In this document: positions 27,923-36,446 of the stretch, in pieces | Position numbering within the stretch: the first letter of the stretch is position 1 | Layout: every line of letters begins with the position of its first letter | Source of the DNA: an uncultured Rubritalea sp. | GTDB taxonomy: Bacteria; Verrucomicrobiota; Verrucomicrobiia; Verrucomicrobiales; Akkermansiaceae | Length of the DNA: 51,126 bases | Reading direction: 5' to 3' | Assembly: GCA_937132085.1 (NCBI GenBank) | Contig: CAKZNV010000222.1 | Span: forward strand, 1-51,126 | Translations under genes and position numbers: made by a program | Notes under the pieces: model-generated | Database searches by the model: none | The model's input: only the letters and a program-made list of their open reading frames with translations | Told to the model about the DNA's origin: nothing

Positions 27923-28567
27923 CTAACAACTCTTCTCCACCACCACCAAAAACGGCGGATTATTCGGAGCATTCAGCAGCCCAAACTGAGCCACTCTATA
28001 ATCTTCTCTAGCCAGCGCACCACACCATTTCACCACAGCTGCTGATTCCACATCACCACCCTCATGCCCTGGGTAACACATGATAGTCAACAAGCCACCA
28101 GTCTTCAGAAGAGCCAACGCCGCCTCCACAGCAGGCAAAGTAGTCTGCTCCGTAGTGATCACCGCCTTATCCGCCCTAGGCAGATAACCGAGATTAAACA
28201 TCACCACAGCCACCTCAGCCTTCACAAAATCAGCCATCCTCTCATGCCCAGCTAGGAAAAATTCAAAAGCCTCCACACCACAAGCTTCCATTCTCTCTTC
28301 CGATGACTGCAAGGCCACTTCCTGCACATCAAATCCATAAACCATGCCCTTTTCACCGACTAACTTAGACAAGAACAACGCATCATGCCCATTTCCCAGT
28401 GTCGCATCCACAGCTATATCTCCCGCTTTGACGACATTTCTAACAAACTGATGAGCGAGGTGAATTGGCTTAGGAAAGGCATGCATAAGCGCATTACTTA
28501 GAGTAAATCCAGCTACCACTCCAGTAATTATCTGTGTTATATCTGAAAAATAAACGACTTTCTGCAT
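27923..28567 (-). CDS. YtqB/MnmM-like tRNA methyltransferase
   Basis: This 214-residue class I SAM methyltransferase carries the blocks of the YtqB/MnmM family: VDATLGNGHDALFLSKLVG (SAM site), FNLGYLPRADK (catalytic region) and IMCYPGHEGG. B. subtilis YtqB (MnmM) methylates the wobble uridine of tRNAs to give mnm5s2U. The frame starts at an ATG at 28567; an internal ATG at 28486 fits the usual N-terminus (HLAHQFV) better, so the first 27 residues may be untranslated. It is divergent from lpdA. Confidence 0.82.
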   Translation of the reverse strand: MQKVVYFSDITQIITGVVAGFTLSNALMHAFPKPIHLAHQFVRNVVKAGDIAVDATLGNGHDALFLSKLVGEKGMVYGFDVQEVALQSSEERMEACGVEAFEFFLAGHERMADFVKAEVAVVMFNLGYLPRADKAVITTEQTTLPAVEAALALLKTGGLLTIMCYPGHEGGDVESAAVVKWCGALAREDYRVAQFGLLNAPNNPPFLVVVEKSC

Positions 28568-28669
28568 TTCAGATTTGAATTATCCGATAAAATAAACCAG
28601 TCTGCGCTCCAAGAGAGGCGAAACGCACCATATGCGTATCGCAAAATCTAACCAAACCACAGACCAGAT

Positions 28670-30046
28670 ATGTATGATCTTATAGTAATCGGTGGAGGCC
28701 CTGCAGGATATGTAGGCGCTATCCGTGCAGCCCAATTGGGTAAGAAAGTAGCTTGCGTAGAAGTAGAGCGTGCAGGTGGAACATGCCTTAACTGGGGCTG
28801 TATTCCGACTAAAGCACTCCTCAAAAACGCAGAACTTTACCAGACACTTACTAAAAAAGGTAAAGAGTTTGGTCTCTCATTCGACAATCTCCAATACGAC
28901 TGGACATCCGTCATCGGACGTTCACGTAAGGTCTCTGGCCGCCTCGCTGGTGGTATCGAGTTCCTCTTCAAGAAGAACAAAGTAGACTACATCAAAGGCT
29001 ACGGAAGCGTCACAGCTCCTAACCGCGTAGAAGTCACCGCAGCAGACGGCACTCAGCAGACTATCGAGGGTGCTAACATCCTAGTCACTACTGGCTGTAA
29101 ATCTCGTGAACTCCCACCACTTCCATTTAACGGCAAGTCAGTCATTTCTTCTAAGGAAGCTATGATCCTACCGACTCAGCCTAAATCCATGGTCATCATC
29201 GGAGCTGGCGCTATCGGAGTTGAATTCGCTTATATCTACAACGCATTCGGCACTAAAGTCACTATCGTAGAAATGCTACCTAACCTCCTTCCTGTAGAGG
29301 ACGACGAGATCGGTGCAGCTCTAACAAAATCATTCAAGAAGCAAGGCATCAAATGCCTAACAAGCTCGAAGGTAATCGGCACTCAAGACAACGGCGACTC
29401 AGTCACCCTCACTATAGAGAATGCTAAAGGCACTCAAGAAGTCACTGCTGACGTCTGTCTAGTAGCGATCGGAGTAGCACCTGTCCTCCCTGGAGGCATG
29501 GAGCCTGAGCTTGACCGCGGATTTATCAAGGTCGGCGACCGTTATGAGACATCTATCCCTAGTGTTTACGCATGTGGTGACATCTCTGGCCCACCATGGC
29601 TTGCTCACACAGCTTCATTTGAGGCTGTCCAGTGTGTTGAAGGTCTCTTCGTAGAAGGTCACACACCACGCAAGGTAGGAAACTTCCCTGGCTGCACCTA
29701 CGCTCACCCACAGGTGGCATCAGTAGGTAAAACTGAGCGCGCTCTGAAAGAAGAAGGCATCGACTACAAGGTAGGTAACTTCCCTTACGCAGCGATCGGT
29801 AAAGCACAGGCATCTGGTGACACAGAAGGCTTCGTTAAGCTCCTCTTCGGAAAAGAGCACGGCGAACTCCTCGGCGCACACATCATCGGTGAGAACGCTA
29901 CTGAGCTCATCGCTGAGATGGGACTAGCACTTGAAATGGAATGCACCACGGACGAGATCCACGGCACTATCCACGCTCACCCTACACTCGCGGAAGCGAT
30001 CCACGAAGCGACTCTAGATGCAGACGGCCACGCCCTCCACATGTAG
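28670..30046 (+). CDS. lpdA: Dihydrolipoyl dehydrogenase
   Basis: This is the flavoprotein E3 component, 458 residues, that reoxidises lipoamide of 2-oxoacid dehydrogenase or glycine cleavage complexes. The FAD site GGGPAGYVGA (8-17) and the redox disulfide Cys39/Cys44 in GGTCLNWGCIPTK are intact, as are the NAD-binding GAGAIGVEFAY, the second FAD block YACGDISG and the catalytic HAHPTLAEAIHEA near the end. No E1 or E2 gene is adjacent, so it probably serves complexes encoded elsewhere. A terminator follows at 30075. Confidence 0.95.
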   Translation: MYDLIVIGGGPAGYVGAIRAAQLGKKVACVEVERAGGTCLNWGCIPTKALLKNAELYQTLTKKGKEFGLSFDNLQYDWTSVIGRSRKVSGRLAGGIEFLFKKNKVDYIKGYGSVTAPNRVEVTAADGTQQTIEGANILVTTGCKSRELPPLPFNGKSVISSKEAMILPTQPKSMVIIGAGAIGVEFAYIYNAFGTKVTIVEMLPNLLPVEDDEIGAALTKSFKKQGIKCLTSSKVIGTQDNGDSVTLTIENAKGTQEVTADVCLVAIGVAPVLPGGMEPELDRGFIKVGDRYETSIPSVYACGDISGPPWLAHTASFEAVQCVEGLFVEGHTPRKVGNFPGCTYAHPQVASVGKTERALKEEGIDYKVGNFPYAAIGKAQASGDTEGFVKLLFGKEHGELLGAHIIGENATELIAEMGLALEMECTTDEIHGTIHAHPTLAEAIHEATLDADGHALHM

Positions 30047-30074
30047 AACTTAAACAGTTTCAAACCAATCTAAC

Positions 30075-30109
30075 AAAAGCGGCTCTCCATCACTGGAGAG
30101 CCGCTTTTC
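30075..30109 (+). terminator. Rho-independent terminator after lpdA
   Basis: AAAAGCGGCTCTCC pairs perfectly with GGAGAGCCGCTTTT across a loop of ATCACT, followed by CT. With its A and T flanks it could act on both strands. Confidence 0.88.
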
Positions 30110-30203
30110 TATACAGTAGAAATGATCAGGAGTCAGCCCCCACATCCCAAGCCACAAAAAAACTCGCAACCTAAAACATAAAAACCTAACACCTAACACA
30201 TCT

Positions 30204-30983
30204 TTAGAGCTTCCCCTGTGCTGCTAATGATGCATCAAGCTGAGCTTGGTAGTTCGCCTTTGACCTCTTGTTCTCTACACAGCTATCACCGTAGTAGATT
30301 GCGCCCATTGCTTGGCGAGCCTTATCACCAGAAGTATTACCTGATGCCCAGTGAGTCGTGAGTGAATGGTGGGCGATCAAGTGACCAGCCTTACATGGAA
30401 ATGCCTTTGCGTTCTCCATGTCGTATGGAAGCCCGAAGTCCAAGATAGTCTGTGAGAATCCAAGTGTCCCAGATGAACCGTGAGCACGCATTCCATACTT
30501 ATGAGATCCTTGCACATAGTTCACACAGCCTTGCTCTGGCTCCACATCCTGAAGTGCCACCCAGATTGTGATCGCATTGTTAGGGATGAGGTGGAAGAAG
30601 TATCCATCTTGGTGTGGAGGAGTCGGTGTGTTTGAGTTCGGTGACTTGTTAAAGTATTGCATGTTCACCTTGCGAGCCTTGTCTTCGAGACAAATTTCAG
30701 CTAACTGAGAAAGCTTGCTATCTGGAGCCATTAGGTTGTCAAAGAAAGAATCATACTTCCACATAAGCTGTAGCTGCTTAAGTGTAGATAGGTCACTCTT
30801 ATCGTCATAATAGACTTCACTCTCAGGCATAGTTGGCACCACGTCTCTGATAAAGCGCTCTTTGTTTTCATTGATTTCAGCTAACTCTTCAGCGCTGAAA
30901 AATGCTGGAATAGAAACATAGCCATCAAGATTGAATTCATGGTTTAGTCTCTCACTGTGTTTTGTTAGTTCTTCGTTTGTCAT
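30204..30983 (-). CDS. Phytanoyl-CoA dioxygenase (PhyH) family protein
   Basis: This 259-residue protein has the PhyH-type Fe(II)/2-oxoglutarate oxygenase fold: an opening GYVSIPAFFSAEELAEI, the iron ligand pair HQD in PPHQDGYFFHL, and the distal His in HHSLTTHWASGNTSGDKAR, where the Arg would bind 2-oxoglutarate. Substrates in the family range from lipids to small amines and sugars; none can be assigned. It is the last gene of an operon with the creatininase-family and aldo/keto reductase genes (gaps of 28 and 21 bp). Confidence 0.9.
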   Translation of the reverse strand: MTNEELTKHSERLNHEFNLDGYVSIPAFFSAEELAEINENKERFIRDVVPTMPESEVYYDDKSDLSTLKQLQLMWKYDSFFDNLMAPDSKLSQLAEICLEDKARKVNMQYFNKSPNSNTPTPPHQDGYFFHLIPNNAITIWVALQDVEPEQGCVNYVQGSHKYGMRAHGSSGTLGFSQTILDFGLPYDMENAKAFPCKAGHLIAHHSLTTHWASGNTSGDKARQAMGAIYYGDSCVENKRSKANYQAQLDASLAAQGKL

Positions 30984-31011
30984 AGTATTAGTTGTTGTGT
31001 TTAATTTTTGT

Positions 31012-31713
31012 TTATTCAGAAACGGATTCTGAGATCCATTCTAATAGATGTTCACGTAGTTGCATTCCTTGCTCCGCAGTCACTCCACGTGGGTCAGTGC
31101 CGAGGATCCCATAGAGCGGGTGCGCAGGGTCGCGGCGTTGTGCGCCAGCTAGATTTTTCTCAGTCACAGATTCGTCAGAAAGCCTACTCATATCGATAGC
31201 ATCTGGATTCACCGACTGTAGAAGCGCGGTCTCAAATAAGCCGCCATGATCTGGACCGATCGGGAGGTCAGGACAATCAGGTAGCATGAGCGTCACTAGC
31301 TCCATAGCTCTCCACTGACTCTCCCAACGCTTCTTAAGTTCATCTAACGCCTCATACTGGCAAGTCGCAAAATGCCCTGATAGAATCACAGCCTTCTTCA
31401 CCCCAAAGCTCTCTAGTCTCTCTAGAGTTTTCTCTAACAGGCGCACCAGAATATCATTATCCTCCTGATCTAACAGGATGGTAAGCGGATTCCCTGCAAT
31501 GGATGCATAGGCACCATAGTGCAAGGGAGGAAATACGATACCTCCCAGCTTCTCAGCAGCCAACTTACTCAGACCAGTCGCAGTCAGAGCGTCTAGCCCC
31601 ACTGGTGCATGCCAGCCATGAAACTCTATCGCCCCTAGCGGGATCCACGCGATCGGTGATTCTGTTAGAGCCGCTGTGATTTCATGCGGTAGTTGTGTCG
31701 AGATATCTTTCAT
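31012..31713 (-). CDS. Creatininase family amidohydrolase
   Basis: This 233-residue protein shows the metal-binding pattern of the creatininase family: PLGAIEFHGWHAPVGLDA with Glu, His and Asp, then ILSGHFATCQYEAL in place of the usual NGHGGN, and GPDHGGLFETALL with His and Glu. The family cleaves cyclic amides or similar C-N bonds; some members act on formamides in flavin and mycofactocin pathways. The substituted HFATC block may mean a different substrate. It sits between the aldo/keto reductase and PhyH genes. Confidence 0.9.
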   Translation of the reverse strand: MKDISTQLPHEITAALTESPIAWIPLGAIEFHGWHAPVGLDALTATGLSKLAAEKLGGIVFPPLHYGAYASIAGNPLTILLDQEDNDILVRLLEKTLERLESFGVKKAVILSGHFATCQYEALDELKKRWESQWRAMELVTLMLPDCPDLPIGPDHGGLFETALLQSVNPDAIDMSRLSDESVTEKNLAGAQRRDPAHPLYGILGTDPRGVTAEQGMQLREHLLEWISESVSE

Positions 31714-31734
31714 GATCGTTTTCTCTTTATCAGT

Positions 31735-32709
31735 TTAATAAAAGTGATGCTTCCAAGCGTGCTTCTTCAGAGCTTCAGCCAGTTCGGCTGGAAATTCTTT
31801 TCCATCACTATGCACCGTATTAAGATCCACTTCGTGCTTATTCCTCATTCCAGGAATCACAGCTGAAACAGCCTTATTACTAAGAGCAAAGCGTAACGCA
31901 GCCTCCGCTAAGTTCTCGTAATGCGGTGATGTCTCAGCCTTAACAGCTTCAATTCTTTCTAAAGTTTTAGCGAAATTATCCCCCTTCGAATACATCTGGA
32001 ATCTCTTATCATCCTCTGCCCAATCCTTGATTGTATCAGCATTCCAGCTACCTGTTAGAGCGCCTGAGTCAAGAGGCACACGTGCTATGATAGCTGTATC
32101 AGTCGCTTCAGCAGCACCGAATAGTTCATCCGCTGGCTCTTGCTCAAATACATTGTAAAGCACCTGAATCGAATCCACTAAACCAAGTTTCGCCACCGCT
32201 AAACCTTGATCAGGTCTGCTATCATGTAATGAAACTCCGATGTGACGCACCTTACCTTCTAGCTTCAGCTCATTGAGAGACTCTAGCCAGTCCAGCTCAT
32301 AAGCACCACGATGATACCATCCGTGTAGCTGTAATAAATCAATACACTCAACATCGAGGCGCTTCAAAGCAGCCTCCACTTCCTGACGCATGTAGACAGC
32401 GTTGTATCTACCACGCATCGGAGCATTGATGTCTTCCTGTTGATTCCAGACTGATGGCGGAACCTTAGTCGCCACATAAATGTCGTTTCCAGTCCACTGC
32501 TTAAGAGCCTTGCCGATCACTGTCTCAGAACGACCAGCTCCGTAGAGCATCGCCGTGTCGACAAAGTTAATCCCTTGCTCGAACGCATACAACAATGTCT
32601 CGATAGATTCACTATCATCCACATTGCCCCAAGTGCCCCCTAGCTGCCAACCTCCGAAACCAATTTCAGATACATCCCAGCCAGTCTTACCAAATTTTCT
32701 ATATTCCAT
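31735..32709 (-). CDS. Aldo/keto reductase
   Basis: This 324-residue NADP(H)-dependent oxidoreductase has the catalytic tetrad: Asp51 and Tyr56 in VDTAMLYGAGRSE, Lys82 in YVATKV, and His in LLQLHGWY. It begins MEYRKFGKTGWDVSEIGFGGWQLGG, typical of the YajO/Tas-type group. The operon with creatininase-family and PhyH genes suggests catabolism of a small amine or sugar derivative, controlled by the divergent AraC regulator; this is inference. The gene lies 12 bp after the stop of a small Cys-rich ORF. Confidence 0.93.
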   Translation of the reverse strand: MEYRKFGKTGWDVSEIGFGGWQLGGTWGNVDDSESIETLLYAFEQGINFVDTAMLYGAGRSETVIGKALKQWTGNDIYVATKVPPSVWNQQEDINAPMRGRYNAVYMRQEVEAALKRLDVECIDLLQLHGWYHRGAYELDWLESLNELKLEGKVRHIGVSLHDSRPDQGLAVAKLGLVDSIQVLYNVFEQEPADELFGAAEATDTAIIARVPLDSGALTGSWNADTIKDWAEDDKRFQMYSKGDNFAKTLERIEAVKAETSPHYENLAEAALRFALSNKAVSAVIPGMRNKHEVDLNTVHSDGKEFPAELAEALKKHAWKHHFY

Positions 32710-32721
32710 AATATTTCGTGA

Positions 32722-32826
32722 TTAAGAAGTTTTAGGACGTGGCATACATTGACATGCTTTGCAGTTGCCTAAGCATTGCTTCAGAGTCTTTTGGAGCTTC
32801 GATTTTTGTTGCTTCTTTGTTTTCAT
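32722..32826 (-). CDS. Small Cys-rich ORF (34 residues)
   Basis: An ATG at 32826 opens a 34-codon frame ending in TAA at 32722. The N-terminal half is rich in Lys and Gln; the second half has Cys18, Cys22, Cys25 and Cys27 (CLGNCKACQC), then MPRPKTS. This C-x3-C-x2-C-x-C pattern could bind a metal or iron-sulfur cluster. It lies 12 bp upstream of the aldo/keto reductase start, on the same strand, and the AraC gene starts at 32909 on the other side. It is too short to be certain; a leader peptide or chance frame is possible. Confidence 0.5.
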   Translation of the reverse strand: MKTKKQQKSKLQKTLKQCLGNCKACQCMPRPKTS

Positions 32827-32908
32827 GATTCCGCAGAATAGTTCGGACTTGCTTGTTCACGAAACTTTTTATATTAACTAATACAACCAATAACTAATAT
32901 TACCAGTC

Positions 32909-33712
32909 ATGATAGAACTCCTACTCCACAGCTTTGGTGAGTTTAGCACCCGCCAGCCTCTAACTCCCACCATCTGGCCCCATTACGATTTACTCTTTGT
33001 GCACAGTGGCAGACTCTCTATCTATGTAGAAACAATAGGCAAAGTCCGACTCCATGCAGGCGAAGGAGTTCTGCTCTTTCCTGAGACTAAGTTTTCGCCA
33101 CACAACAAGAACTCAGAAGCGCTAGCCTCAGTGCAGCACTTCTCGCTCGACCCTCAAAACAAAGTTCTCCCCCCGCCCTTCAGCCACCTTGTCAGCAAAC
33201 GCACTGGCTGCATCATCTATAAAGGATCAAAAAATGAGTATCTAGAGAACGACATCAAGCGTGCTATCAAATGGGCAAAGCTCCCCTCTACCCCAGCCAG
33301 AACCACTATGCGCAAGGCTCTGCTCACACTCATCCTCGGAGAATTTCTACAGATAGGCTGGAAAGACAAGCCACAACAAGGACTCAAGCATGGAACAGAA
33401 AACCTACTAGAATGGGCTGCCAATCAACCACTAGCTGACCTCACCACGGAAAAGCTAGCCCATGCAGCAGGAGTCTCAGAATCCACCCTACGCCGGCAAT
33501 TTCACAAACACTGCGACATGAGCCCCAAGCAAGCAATCACTTCACTACGCTTCAACGCAGCCAAACAACTACTCACGGAAACAGCCAAGCCAATCAAAGA
33601 AATTGCAGTCCACGTAGGCTATAAAAGCGACATCGCCTTCCACACAGCATTCAAAAATAGATTCCAAACCTCCCCCGGAAACTACCGCCAAAAGCATAGA
33701 ATCACAGGTTAG
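32909..33712 (+). CDS. AraC-family transcriptional regulator
   Basis: This regulator of 267 residues has an N-terminal cupin-like sensing domain (LLFVHSGRLSIYVETIGKVRLHAGEGVLLFPETKF) and a C-terminal AraC double helix-turn-helix (LTTEKLAHAAGVSESTLRRQFHKH then KPIKEIAVHVGYKSDIAFHTAFKNRFQTSPGNYR). It is divergent from the operon at 30204-32826, with only 82 bp to the small ORF, so it probably controls that operon. The signal molecule is unknown. Confidence 0.93.
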   Translation: MIELLLHSFGEFSTRQPLTPTIWPHYDLLFVHSGRLSIYVETIGKVRLHAGEGVLLFPETKFSPHNKNSEALASVQHFSLDPQNKVLPPPFSHLVSKRTGCIIYKGSKNEYLENDIKRAIKWAKLPSTPARTTMRKALLTLILGEFLQIGWKDKPQQGLKHGTENLLEWAANQPLADLTTEKLAHAAGVSESTLRRQFHKHCDMSPKQAITSLRFNAAKQLLTETAKPIKEIAVHVGYKSDIAFHTAFKNRFQTSPGNYRQKHRITG

Positions 33713-33761
33713 TAAACGAAGCTCACTAGTCACAAAAGGCCCAACGGGCTAACACATAATC

Positions 33762-33934
33762 CAGCCCATGGTGAAGCCATGGGAATAAACACCTCCCCCA
33801 GCACAAGAGGGCTGAAAGCCTGACACATGCTGTATCGAATTTAAAACATCCAAACTACATAGATCAGGCTTTCAGCCCTCTAACCCAACAAGAACCACAA
33901 AACCCATAGCTTCGTTTCACTACACCATGGGCTG
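33762..33934. repeat. Nested palindromic intergenic element
   Basis: An outer pair CAGCCCATGGTG (33762-33773) and CACCATGGGCTG (33923-33934) encloses an inner pair AGAGGGCTGAAAGCCTGA (33806-33823) and TCAGGCTTTCAGCCCTCT (33864-33881), both perfect. It lies between the convergent AraC and sulfatase genes, where it could end transcription from both sides or be a REP-type or MITE-like element. No gene is seen in this 256-bp spacer. Confidence 0.9.
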
Positions 33935-33968
33935 AACTATATCTCACTCCTCTGGAGCTAACTCCAAC

Positions 33969-35615
33969 TTAATGCCCTTTCTTCTTAGGAATCTTTTTCT
34001 TAGCAGCAAATTCCTCGTAAGTAGGAGCCTCTAAATCCTTCCTCACCTGATGATAACGCTTAGTCAGATCCGCTTGAACATCCTTATATTCAGCCTTGCC
34101 ATAAACACTCTGCATCTCCTCTGGATCGTTCACCAAATCGAACATCTGCCACTCCTCAGTCTCTGGAATATAGAACAACTTATGCGTCTTAGTTCTCACA
34201 CCAAAATGCTGAGGCACACGGTGCTCCCCGAGCTCATAGTAGGCATAATACAGTATGTCTCTAACCTCTTTTGTAGAATCTTTAAGTATCGGAACGATGG
34301 ATTTACCTTGGACTTCCGCCGGAGTATCGATCCCTGCCATGTCTAGGAATGTTGGTGCGTAATCAATATTCTGAATCATTGCTAATGGCTTGCTACCAGC
34401 CTTGATCACACCTGGCCACTTGATCAGAAATGGCATCTTGAACGACTCCTCAAACATCCAGCGCTTGTCAAACCATCCGTGCTCACCAAGGTAGAACCCC
34501 TGATCAGATGAGTAGATCACGATCGTATTTTCCTCTAGATCGTTATCCTTTAGATACTTCAAAACCTTACCTACATTTTCATCCACAGATTTCACCGTCG
34601 CTAGATAGTTCTTCATGTAGCGTTGATACTTCCACTGCACCATTTGCTTGTGGCTTACTTTACCAGCTTTGTAGTCAGCGATGAATCGAGCATTGAGCGG
34701 ACCAAAGTGCGCATCCCAAGCCTTCTTTTGCTCTTTATTCATACGGTTGTATTCAGGAGTGCCGTAGTTTCTGAAGTTGGGTAGTTTCACTCCATCCATC
34801 TCTGAATTACGGAGTTTAAGATCGTATTGCCAAGTCAAGTGACGATCAATTTCCATCTCATTTTGAGGAAGTGTTTTACTGCGGTTTGTGTATTCATCAA
34901 AAAGTGAATCTGGCTCAGGTATCGTCACACCATTAAATGCGTTTAGATCACGAAGAGCTGGAGAAAACGTGCGATGTGGCGCCTTATACTGACACATCAA
35001 CATGAATGGTTTCGACTTGTCTCTCCCATCCAACCAAGCCAGTGACTTGTCAGTAGTAATATCAGTCACATAGCCTTGGAAACGCTTCTTTTTACCATCC
35101 ATCTGAATGAAGTCAGGATTGTAATAACTCCCCTGCCCAGGCAGAATCTCCCAGTAGTCGAAGCCAGTAGGTTTCGTTTTTAGGTGCCACTTTCCAATCA
35201 CTGCCGATTGATACCCTGCCTTGCCAAATGCTTTGATAAACGTCCATTGACTCTGATCAAATCCCTTACCTCCGCTATTTCTGAGAAATCCATTCTTATG
35301 ACTGTGCTTGCCAGATAAAATACAAGCTCTTGATGGACCACAGATCGAATTCGCACAAAATGAGTTCTTAAAAATTGCCCCCTCTGACGCCAAGCGATCA
35401 ATATTGGGAGTCGGTGCTAATTTCTCAAATCTACCACCATAGGCAGAGATCGCATTCAGAGCGTGATCGTCAGAAAACAGAAAAACGATATTCGGTTTCT
35501 CCGTCTTTTCATTCTTCACTTGTTCTGCCTGCGCAGTCGCTAATGGAGTCAGCGGCACTGTCATCATTAGTAAACTAGCTAATCCGTGTATCTTTGATTT
35601 AATATGATTCTTCAT
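33969..35615 (-). CDS. Secreted sulfatase with basic C-terminal tail
   Basis: This is a sulfatase of 548 residues. The frame is open further upstream into the neighbouring gene, but the ATG at 35615 gives a signal peptide (MKNHIKSKIHGLASLLMMTV...TAQA) and was chosen. The metal-binding FSDDHALNAISAYGG (Asp49-Asp50) and formylglycine motif CGPSR (Cys92) followed by SG are present, with GKWHLK and IYSSDQGFYLGEHGWFDKRWMFEE further on, the pattern of iduronate-2-sulfatase-like and N-sulfoglucosamine-like enzymes. It ends in KKKIPKKKGH. It follows the YdcF-like gene by 58 bp. Confidence 0.92.
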   Translation of the reverse strand: MKNHIKSKIHGLASLLMMTVPLTPLATAQAEQVKNEKTEKPNIVFLFSDDHALNAISAYGGRFEKLAPTPNIDRLASEGAIFKNSFCANSICGPSRACILSGKHSHKNGFLRNSGGKGFDQSQWTFIKAFGKAGYQSAVIGKWHLKTKPTGFDYWEILPGQGSYYNPDFIQMDGKKKRFQGYVTDITTDKSLAWLDGRDKSKPFMLMCQYKAPHRTFSPALRDLNAFNGVTIPEPDSLFDEYTNRSKTLPQNEMEIDRHLTWQYDLKLRNSEMDGVKLPNFRNYGTPEYNRMNKEQKKAWDAHFGPLNARFIADYKAGKVSHKQMVQWKYQRYMKNYLATVKSVDENVGKVLKYLKDNDLEENTIVIYSSDQGFYLGEHGWFDKRWMFEESFKMPFLIKWPGVIKAGSKPLAMIQNIDYAPTFLDMAGIDTPAEVQGKSIVPILKDSTKEVRDILYYAYYELGEHRVPQHFGVRTKTHKLFYIPETEEWQMFDLVNDPEEMQSVYGKAEYKDVQADLTKRYHQVRKDLEAPTYEEFAAKKKIPKKKGH

Positions 35616-35673
35616 CTGATTTATACTATATACCATTGATCTGATCGCTTTGTTACAATCTTTTTCCAAAAGC

Positions 35674-36321
35674 TTACAACACATGATCCACATAGCCTGC
35701 ATCTACAAGCAGTTGCCAAGCTGTCATCACCTCTTCAGGAACCTCTTGCTCAATCATAAACCCTCGCTTCGGATACTCTACTATTCGCTGCATATCTCCG
35801 ACCATGATGTGAATCACTTTCTCATTAGGAATTTCCTCATTACAATATTCCTCAAAACTCAACTGTGGAGAAGTCACCTGTAGCTCGACCTCTTCCCATT
35901 GCTTAGCAATGGTCGCATACGCCCTTCTCTCCATATAGGGTTTCTGAACTGCTATAGCAGACTTAACAGACAATGCTTCTTGCTCGATCAAAGCTCTTGT
36001 AAAAGCAACATTTTCACCTGAGTTAGTAGATTTACATTCTAAAAAGATGACCCTTGATGGCACTCCTAACTCGACTGCTCTATCGGCAAATAGTTCCGCT
36101 TCAGACTTCTCGAACACACCCTCAGTAAAATTGCCTAAACCACCAGACATCACCACGATAGGCGCTAGCCCCTGATGCCACAGCTCCGCAACACGATCCG
36201 CCACACGCAAGTCATGACTCCCCAGTGCCCATATCATATCCGCAGCTTGCAGGTCTTGATTCATCTGAAGATACTTCCATAGCAAATCCACTGCTTGTTT
36301 GACTTCTAATTCCGAGTTCAT
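35674..36321 (-). CDS. YdcF-like DUF218 protein
   Basis: This cytoplasmic protein of 215 residues (from the ATG at 36321; another ATG at 36363 would add 14) has DUF218 features: MIWALGSHDLRVADRVAELW, then PIVVMSGGLGNFTEG, LGVPSRVIFLECKSTNSGENVAFTRAL and YMERRAYATIAKQW. E. coli YdcF, a SAM-binding protein of unknown role, has the same layout and N-terminal length, which favours the second ATG. It is divergent from the candidate selenoprotein gene and probably co-transcribed with the sulfatase downstream. Confidence 0.85.
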   Translation of the reverse strand: MNSELEVKQAVDLLWKYLQMNQDLQAADMIWALGSHDLRVADRVAELWHQGLAPIVVMSGGLGNFTEGVFEKSEAELFADRAVELGVPSRVIFLECKSTNSGENVAFTRALIEQEALSVKSAIAVQKPYMERRAYATIAKQWEEVELQVTSPQLSFEEYCNEEIPNEKVIHIMVGDMQRIVEYPKRGFMIEQEVPEEVMTAWQLLVDAGYVDHVL

Positions 36322-36446
36322 ATCCACTAAGCTAAAAGCATCCCAACTCACAAGCAACCACATTTGAAATGGTCGTTAACACAAACCACTTAGCGGTTTA
36401 GTGTGAGCAGAATTGACAGATCATATCCACTCTGCGACTCTGCACT

